Source of the DNA: Flexicrinis sp001567485
GTDB taxonomy: Bacteria; Chloroflexota; Anaerolineae; Aggregatilineales; Phototrophicaceae
Assembly (NCBI GenBank): GCA_030263635.1
Contig: SZPI01000004.1
Location: 1 to 64,000, forward strand
DNA length: 64,000 nt
Direction: 5' to 3'
Shown here piece by piece: positions 59,665 through 64,000 of the stretch. Position numbers and translations under genes: made by a program. A model generated the notes under the pieces. It did not search any database, was not told where the DNA came from, and saw only the letters and a program-made list of their open reading frames with translations. Numbering within the stretch: position 1 is the stretch's first letter; each line of letters starts with the position of its first letter.

Positions 59665-60810
59665 CTAGGGCTGAGATGTCTGGCACAGCCCATCCGTAAT
59701 CGCATGGCCGATTGCTTCGCCCACGAGATCATGTCCGCGCTGGTTCCAGTGCGTGTCATATGTGTAGTAGACCATCTCACCGTCCTCGGCGGCGGATTGG
59801 AGGACGGGGGTGAGGTCGAGCGTCGCCAAGCCTTCCGCTTCGGCACGCGCTAGCACCGCGTCGCGCTGACTGCCGCGCGCTGCCAGCACCGCCTCGAACG
59901 AAAGGGGTTCCTGTCGATGTGTCAGCTCGCCGTTGTCGTTGAGGACGGTGAGTTCGGCCTTCTCGATAAGTCGTGCCCGTCCTGCCTCGCTCAAGTACGG
60001 AAGATAGACGTGACTCTTGACCGGAAAATATGCCAGCACGATACACGCGTCCGGCGCTTGTTTGGCGATCTGCCGCCAGCTTCGTGCTGTGAGGTCGAGA
60101 TTGACGGACTCCGCGTAGGTCTCGACCGTGCCGGTGTTCGCCCAGACGTAGCCTTCGAGGAACGCGATGTCTTCGCTGCCGCCGCTTAGCTCGACCTGCA
60201 TGGGATAACGTTCGTCGCGCTCGGCGATGGTCGATACGTCGGTCGGGATCATCGAACGGTCGGTCACTTCGGACGGCGGCTGAAACGCGCGCCCGCGGCT
60301 GGTGACTGCGTTGGACAGGTCGTTACCCTCGAAGAAGCCGATCACGACGATGTCGACGGCGGCGGCGTCACCAAAACGGTCGAACGCCTGTCGTTCTTCG
60401 CGTGGCCCGAACCCGCGAAAGCCGAGATTGCGCACCGGCCGATCAAGCGTGTCGGCCAATACATCCGGCCACGGTTTGCCGACGTTGGCCGCTTCGGTGA
60501 ACGAGTCTCCGAGTGCGACTATCGGATAGCGGTCGGCGGTGCGGTGCGGAATGCGAAAACCATCGGCGTCCCACTCCAGCCAGTGAATACTCAACGGCTG
60601 ATTCGGGTTCTCTACCGGGCGCATCCACGGCCCCTGATGGTAAAAAATGTCGCCCATCGCCACGGTGAACTGGATCGTATTGGGCCGGAGTTGGGGGAAC
60701 AACAGCAGTACGACGCCGGCGATGATGAGCGCAAACACAATGCCGACGCCGATCAAGATGACGTTCAGCAGGCGTGGACTCAGGCGCGTGGAAGACGTGG
60801 GCAAGCTCAA
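59665..60810 (-). CDS. membrane-anchored SGNH/GDSL hydrolase-like protein
   Basis: 381 residues. One N-terminal membrane helix (LLNVILIGVGIVFALIIAGV) is followed by an extracytoplasmic SGNH domain: block I IVALGDSFTEAANVG, block III FFEGNDLSNA, block V YDTHWNQRGHDLV. This matches acyl-esterase or acetylesterase types acting on polysaccharides or glycoconjugates. The TTG at 60810 is chosen because AAAGG lies 7 bases upstream. Divergent from yraN. Similar SGNH proteins are often found in carbamoyltransferase/SxtJ loci, but here the two are 37 kb apart. Confidence 0.78.
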   Translation of the reverse strand: MSLPTSSTRLSPRLLNVILIGVGIVFALIIAGVVLLLFPQLRPNTIQFTVAMGDIFYHQGPWMRPVENPNQPLSIHWLEWDADGFRIPHRTADRYPIVALGDSFTEAANVGKPWPDVLADTLDRPVRNLGFRGFGPREERQAFDRFGDAAAVDIVVIGFFEGNDLSNAVTSRGRAFQPPSEVTDRSMIPTDVSTIAERDERYPMQVELSGGSEDIAFLEGYVWANTGTVETYAESVNLDLTARSWRQIAKQAPDACIVLAYFPVKSHVYLPYLSEAGRARLIEKAELTVLNDNGELTHRQEPLSFEAVLAARGSQRDAVLARAEAEGLATLDLTPVLQSAAEDGEMVYYTYDTHWNQRGHDLVGEAIGHAITDGLCQTSQP

Positions 60811-60885
60811 AGGTGTGCCTTTCTGCAAAGCGTGGTCTGGTATATCCCGTGTCGCGCGTGCGCACAAGGCGCAATCCCGCGATCC

Positions 60886-60894
60886 TGCTATACT
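60886..60894 (+). promoter_or_regulatory. extended -10 promoter of yraN-miaA
   Basis: TGC-TATACT (60886-60894), 20 bases before the yraN ATG. No clear -35; the extended -10 may compensate. Confidence 0.5.
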
Positions 60895-60913
60895 TCCACG
60901 CGAAAGGGCAGCG

Positions 60914-61276
60914 ATGACTCATAACAAATCGACGGGAGATCAAGGCGAGGCGCTGGTGTGCGCCTACCTGGAAGCGCGGGGCTATGAGATTGTCGCGCGT
61001 AATTGGCGGTGCTTGGCTGGCGAGATTGACATCGTGGCACGGCACGGCGACACGCTGGTGTTCGTCGAGGTCAAGACACGGCGGCGTGGCGAGGCCGGCG
61101 ACGCATTCGCCTCGATCACCGAGCGCAAACGCGGCCGGATACTCGCGGCGGCATACGAATATGTGGCGGCTGTCGAGATAGAACCGGCAGCGTGGCAAAT
61201 CGACGGCGCGGCCGTGCTTCTGCGCCACGACGGAACCGGCCATGTGACCTATGTGGAGGATATTCTTGGCTGGTAA
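60914..61276 (+). CDS. yraN: YraN/UPF0102 family putative nuclease
   Basis: 120 residues with the restriction-endonuclease-like core GEALVCAYLEARGYEIVARN, AGEIDIVARHGDTLVFVEVK (the Glu-Asp-ExK arrangement) and TRRRGEAGDAFASIT. YraN proteins are widespread and poorly characterised. AAGGG lies 5-6 bases before the ATG at 60914. It overlaps the miaA start. Confidence 0.9.
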   Translation: MTHNKSTGDQGEALVCAYLEARGYEIVARNWRCLAGEIDIVARHGDTLVFVEVKTRRRGEAGDAFASITERKRGRILAAAYEYVAAVEIEPAAWQIDGAAVLLRHDGTGHVTYVEDILGW

Positions 61277-62108
61277 GCCGCTGATCGTCATTCTTGGGCC
61301 AACAGCTGTCGGTAAGACTACGCTGGCGATTGACTTTGCCGTGCAGGTCGATGGCGAAATTGTGAGCGCGGACAGCCGGCAGATTTACCGCTTCATGGAT
61401 ATCGGAACGGCTAAGCCAACCCGCAGCCAGCAGCGGGCTGTCCGCCACCATCTGCTCGATAAGGTCGATCCCGATGAGGACGTATCGCTGACAGATGTAC
61501 AGCGCTGGACATACGATGCGATTGACGACATTCATCAACGCGGCAAGCTGCCGCTGCTTGTCGGCGGAACAGGGCAGTATATCAGCGCGGTCATCGACGG
61601 ATGGGGGATCCCGCAGGCGCCGCCTAACGCCGCCCTCCGTCGTGAGCTTGAGGCGGTCGCAGCGCGAGAGGGCGCGCGCGCGCTGGAGGTGTATCTCGAG
61701 ACCGGGCGACCGATCAGCGAGCAGCAGCGCAAATCACCCCCGCCGTACACCACTGCCATCATCGGCCTGACGATGGAGCGCACGGTGCTGTATGCCCGCG
61801 CAGATGCCCGCGTCGATCAAATGCTCGCGGCCGGGTTCGTTGCTGAGGTCAGGATGCTGCTCGACCGCGGTTATTCACGCAGCCTCCCCGCGATGAGCGG
61901 TATCGGCTATAAGGAACTCGCCGCGCATTTACTCGATTCCGTGCCGCTGAATGAGGCTGTCGCAGCGATCAAACACGCGACCCATGACTTCATACGGCGT
62001 CAATACACATGGTTCCGTAAGATGGGAGAGCGCGTCCTGTGGCATAATGTTCAGGATGTTGATACGCGGGATTGGGTGCGGCTCTTGGATCGGCTGACCA
62101 GCGCATGA
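61266..62108 (+). CDS. miaA: tRNA dimethylallyltransferase MiaA
   Basis: A 280-residue enzyme adding a dimethylallyl group to A37 of tRNAs reading UNN codons. P-loop GPTAVGKTT is at 11-19, followed by VSADSRQIYRFMDIGTAKP, LPLLVGGTGQYI and GIGYKELAAHL. The TTG at 61266 has GGAGG exactly 6 bases upstream and is preferred over the ATG at 61251; it overlaps the yraN stop. The next gene starts in its stop codon (ATGA). Confidence 0.93.
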   Translation: MAGKPLIVILGPTAVGKTTLAIDFAVQVDGEIVSADSRQIYRFMDIGTAKPTRSQQRAVRHHLLDKVDPDEDVSLTDVQRWTYDAIDDIHQRGKLPLLVGGTGQYISAVIDGWGIPQAPPNAALRRELEAVAAREGARALEVYLETGRPISEQQRKSPPPYTTAIIGLTMERTVLYARADARVDQMLAAGFVAEVRMLLDRGYSRSLPAMSGIGYKELAAHLLDSVPLNEAVAAIKHATHDFIRRQYTWFRKMGERVLWHNVQDVDTRDWVRLLDRLTSA

Positions 62109-62770
62109 ATCAGTTTTATCGTTCACGCCGTGGTTCGACGGCGTTTGGCGTGCTCTTGATCGTTGTGCTGTTTGTGCTGGCCGGTCAGAACACGTTCTCG
62201 GATCTGTTCGCGAATTTTCTGGTCGATCTGCGGCCAAGCTGCGAGAATGCCCGCGGTGTGACTGCGCGCGAGGCGCACCAGTCGTTGATCGCGCGCGCGG
62301 TGTCACAGCGGCGGTCGCCGTTTCGCGTCGAACTTGAGATCGGCGCATATCCCACCACGCCGGAAGAAGCGCTGGTGGTGCGGATCATCCTCACGAACAC
62401 GTCGATGGGGACGGTACCGTTCTTACTATCGGGCGGGGTTGCTGTGAACAACCCGGCTATCGACGGGTTCGGCTTGCTCACGACGACCGCGCAGGTGACT
62501 GCGCCGGCGAGCACGAACGCGCCGATCCCTGAGAGCAACATCCGGCTGTTGGTGCCGCTGCAGACCTGTGTGCAGTACCTCACGTTGTCGGTCTCCGATC
62601 TACAGACGTTCGGGATCAACCCCGGCAGTGTGCTGCGCGCCTATTATCGTAACGGGGCGACCGGTCTGATCCAAACCAGCAACCCCGGCATTTTCGCCGA
62701 TCACGGGCTTTGGACGGGTGTGGTCGAATCCGCGTCCGAGGCGGTTCCGATCACGTCGTCGGCCAACTAA
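62105..62770 (+). CDS. exported single-helix-anchored hypothetical protein
   Basis: 221 residues. A basic N-terminus (YRSRRGST) and one hydrophobic helix (AFGVLLIVVLFVLAGQ, about 14-29) form an anchor or uncleaved signal. The rest is beta-rich with no recognised domain; VVRIILTNTSMGTVPFLL and IRLLVPLQTCVQYL resemble an immunoglobulin-like fold. Coupled to miaA by ATGA overlap. Confidence 0.6.
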   Translation: MNQFYRSRRGSTAFGVLLIVVLFVLAGQNTFSDLFANFLVDLRPSCENARGVTAREAHQSLIARAVSQRRSPFRVELEIGAYPTTPEEALVVRIILTNTSMGTVPFLLSGGVAVNNPAIDGFGLLTTTAQVTAPASTNAPIPESNIRLLVPLQTCVQYLTLSVSDLQTFGINPGSVLRAYYRNGATGLIQTSNPGIFADHGLWTGVVESASEAVPITSSAN

Positions 62771-62787
62771 TGGGTTCACCTCAATAA

Positions 62788-62796
62788 TGCTATAAT
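62788..62796 (+). promoter_or_regulatory. extended -10 promoter of the FHA regulator gene
   Basis: ATGC-TATAAT with the perfect TATAAT at 62791-62796, 51 bases before the ATG. No good -35. Confidence 0.5.
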
Positions 62797-62846
62797 GGAT
62801 GGAAGTTCGTAATGTGTGATCATTGGCGACACACGGAGAAGATCGA

Positions 62847-63506
62847 ATGTCAGATGCGAAGCGCAGCGCGCCGTCGCTGATCGTGCTGGACGGGCCGAAC
62901 GCGAATCACGCGTACTCCATTGACAAGAGCGAGGTCGTGATCGGGCGCGAGGATACGTGTGATATCGTACTTAATGAGCGCCAAATTTCACGGGAGCATG
63001 TGCGGATTTTTGAGAGTGATGGCCGGTTCTTCATCGAGGATAAGGGCAGCCGGAACGGTACGTGGATCAACGGCAAGAAGCTGGAGAACGCGACGCAAGA
63101 ACTGTACGACAACGACGAAATTCACATCGCGCTGGCGGTGCGTTTGCAGTTTGTCGGCTCAGGCGCGACCGCGCCGCTGCCGTTCGAGGTGCCGGAGACG
63201 CTAAACGGCCGTCTCAAGCTCGACCGCGAAGCCCGGCGTGTGTTCATTCAGGATCAGGAGCTTGATCCGCCGCTGAGCCTGCCGCAGTACCGGCTCTTGG
63301 AACTGCTGTATCTGCATGCCGGACGGGTGTGCACGCGCGAGACAGTGGTCGAGACCGTGTGGCCGGATGTGGTGGGCGAGGGCGTGAGCGAACAGGCTAT
63401 CGACGCGCTTGTGCGCCGTCTGCGCGACCGGCTCGCCGAGATTGACCCTGACCATCAATACATCGTGACCATGCGCGGCCACGGCTTCCGACTCGATCAG
63501 GGGTGA
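62847..63506 (+). CDS. FHA domain fused to OmpR-type winged-helix DNA-binding domain
   Basis: 219 residues. The FHA domain (about 10-105) has the phosphothreonine-binding signature: VIGREDTCDIVL, ISREHVRIF, and KGSRNGTWING. A winged helix of the Trans_reg_C type occupies about 125-219 (LSLPQYRLLELLYLHAGRV, TVWPDVVGEGVSEQAIDAL, IVTMRGHGFRL). There is no receiver or BTAD domain. It is likely a transcription factor that responds to Ser/Thr kinase signalling. GGAG lies 8 bases upstream of the ATG. Confidence 0.85.
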   Translation: MSDAKRSAPSLIVLDGPNANHAYSIDKSEVVIGREDTCDIVLNERQISREHVRIFESDGRFFIEDKGSRNGTWINGKKLENATQELYDNDEIHIALAVRLQFVGSGATAPLPFEVPETLNGRLKLDREARRVFIQDQELDPPLSLPQYRLLELLYLHAGRVCTRETVVETVWPDVVGEGVSEQAIDALVRRLRDRLAEIDPDHQYIVTMRGHGFRLDQG

Positions 63507-63547
63507 GGTTTGCGGCGGCTGCTGTGGTCGGCACTTTTCGGAAACAG

Positions 63548-63585
63548 AACGAGCGCTCCATGATCGGGGCGCTCGTTTGATTTTG
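63548..63585. terminator. terminator between the FHA regulator and galK
   Basis: AACGAGCGC (63548-63556) pairs with GCGCTCGTT (63569-63577), tail TGATTTTG; lies between convergent genes. Confidence 0.78.
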
Positions 63586-63616
63586 TGCTTTAGGGGACTG
63601 TCTGATAACGAGCCAA

Positions 63617-64000
63617 TCACACCCGTTCGTAGAACGCCCCGCGCGAGGCCGACGAGACATAGAGCGCCGGCGTCTTGCCCGTCTGCGCATGGTACTCGCG
63701 TTCGACGTGCGCGACGAAATCATCCGCGTCTTCGGCCGCGATGAGCGCGACACCACAGCCGCCAAATCCTGCGCCGGTCATCCGCGCGCCGAAACATGCT
63801 GGATGGCTGCGCGCGGCCTCAACTATCGCGTTGAGATACTCGGTCGATACCTCGAAATCATCGCGCAGACTGACGTGGCTCTCGACCATGAGTGCGCCAA
63901 GGCGGCGGGCATCGCCGGCACGCATCGCCTCGAACGCGTCCAGTGTGCGCTGGTTCTCAGTAATTACGTGCTTGCAGCGGCGGTGCGTCAATGCGTCCAG
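63617..64000 (-). CDS. galK: galactokinase, C-terminal part (runs off the right edge)
   Basis: The visible 127 residues are the C-terminal GHMP-kinase region: HVITENQRTLDAFEAM, ALMVESHVSLRDDFEVS, and the motif 3 glycine-rich loop ARMTGAGFGGCGVALI, then YHAQTGKTPALYV. These match GalK, which phosphorylates galactose in the Leloir pathway. The open frame continues past 64000, so the N-terminus is missing. Confidence 0.88.
   Translation of the reverse strand: MDALTHRRCKHVITENQRTLDAFEAMRAGDARRLGALMVESHVSLRDDFEVSTEYLNAIVEAARSHPACFGARMTGAGFGGCGVALIAAEDADDFVAHVEREYHAQTGKTPALYVSSASRGAFYERV

Noticed and set aside
1..64000. CRISPR arrays, insertion sequences, integrases, phage genes, rRNA
   Set aside because: Looked for regularly spaced direct repeats, transposase motifs and rRNA landmarks; none seen.

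Overview
The window is a dense stretch of bacterial chromosome, GC-rich by eye (around 60%), with short intergenic gaps, many GTG/TTG starts and frequent 4-base ATGA/GTGA overlaps. It carries about 55 protein genes, two tRNAs, one T-box riboswitch and a dozen or so intrinsic-terminator hairpins. There are no insertion sequences, phage genes, CRISPR arrays or rRNA. The gene content points to a Chloroflexota bacterium, probably an Anaerolineae-like lineage: a paired active/inactive M16 protease, a REC-CpaE fusion, an FHA-winged-helix regulator, a CruF/CruG-type carotenoid cluster and a K+-type membrane pyrophosphatase. This assignment is inference; no rRNA is present to confirm it.

Layout. 1-9.4 kb: HtrA-like protease, bactofilin-like membrane protein, FAD oxidoreductase, UDP-glucose dehydrogenase, M16 protease pair, sugar dehydrogenase. 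9.4-20 kb: tRNA-His; an SRPBCC protein with a long disordered tail; two small membrane proteins; then a leftward block of NAD(P)HX repair, polyprenyl synthase, HAD-DinB fusion, ruvA-ruvC-yebC; and a rightward anchored surface protein. 20-22.4 kb: a carbamoyltransferase cassette with SxtJ-like and DUF5989-like partners. 22.5-28.4 kb: rarA, gpmI, a type II NADH dehydrogenase with a strong inverted-repeat operator, purH. 28.5-32.3 kb: valS and a methyltransferase behind a valine T-box. 32.5-36 kb: yajC, a SecD-head-only protein, a possible leader peptide, secD, secF. 36-47 kb: dehydrogenase, GAF histidine kinase with REC-CpaE regulator, tRNA-Thr, udk, SH3/lysozyme-like protein, S41 protease, STAS protein, glgX, zinc ribbon protein. 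47-57.4 kb: pyk, then a nine-gene translationally coupled carotenoid operon ending in a deacetylase and a J-domain protein. 57.4-64 kb: pyrophosphatase, SGNH hydrolase, yraN-miaA, FHA regulator and the end of galK.

How the genes work together. The carotenoid operon holds phytoene synthase, desaturase, a CrtYc/Yd-type cyclase, a CruF hydratase and a glycosyltransferase, which together can make a glycosylated hydroxy-gamma-carotene-like pigment. A divergent PlsY-like acyltransferase inside the operon could esterify it; the polyprenyl synthase at 13.5 kb may supply the isoprenoid precursor. The Sec block (yajC, mini-SecD, secD, secF) is a protein-export accessory unit with two unusual elements. 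Regulation is unusually readable: a Val-specific T-box, a Rex/CRP-type operator over the NADH dehydrogenase promoter, and several sigma-70-like promoters sharing an extended TGC-TATA(A/C)T -10 element.
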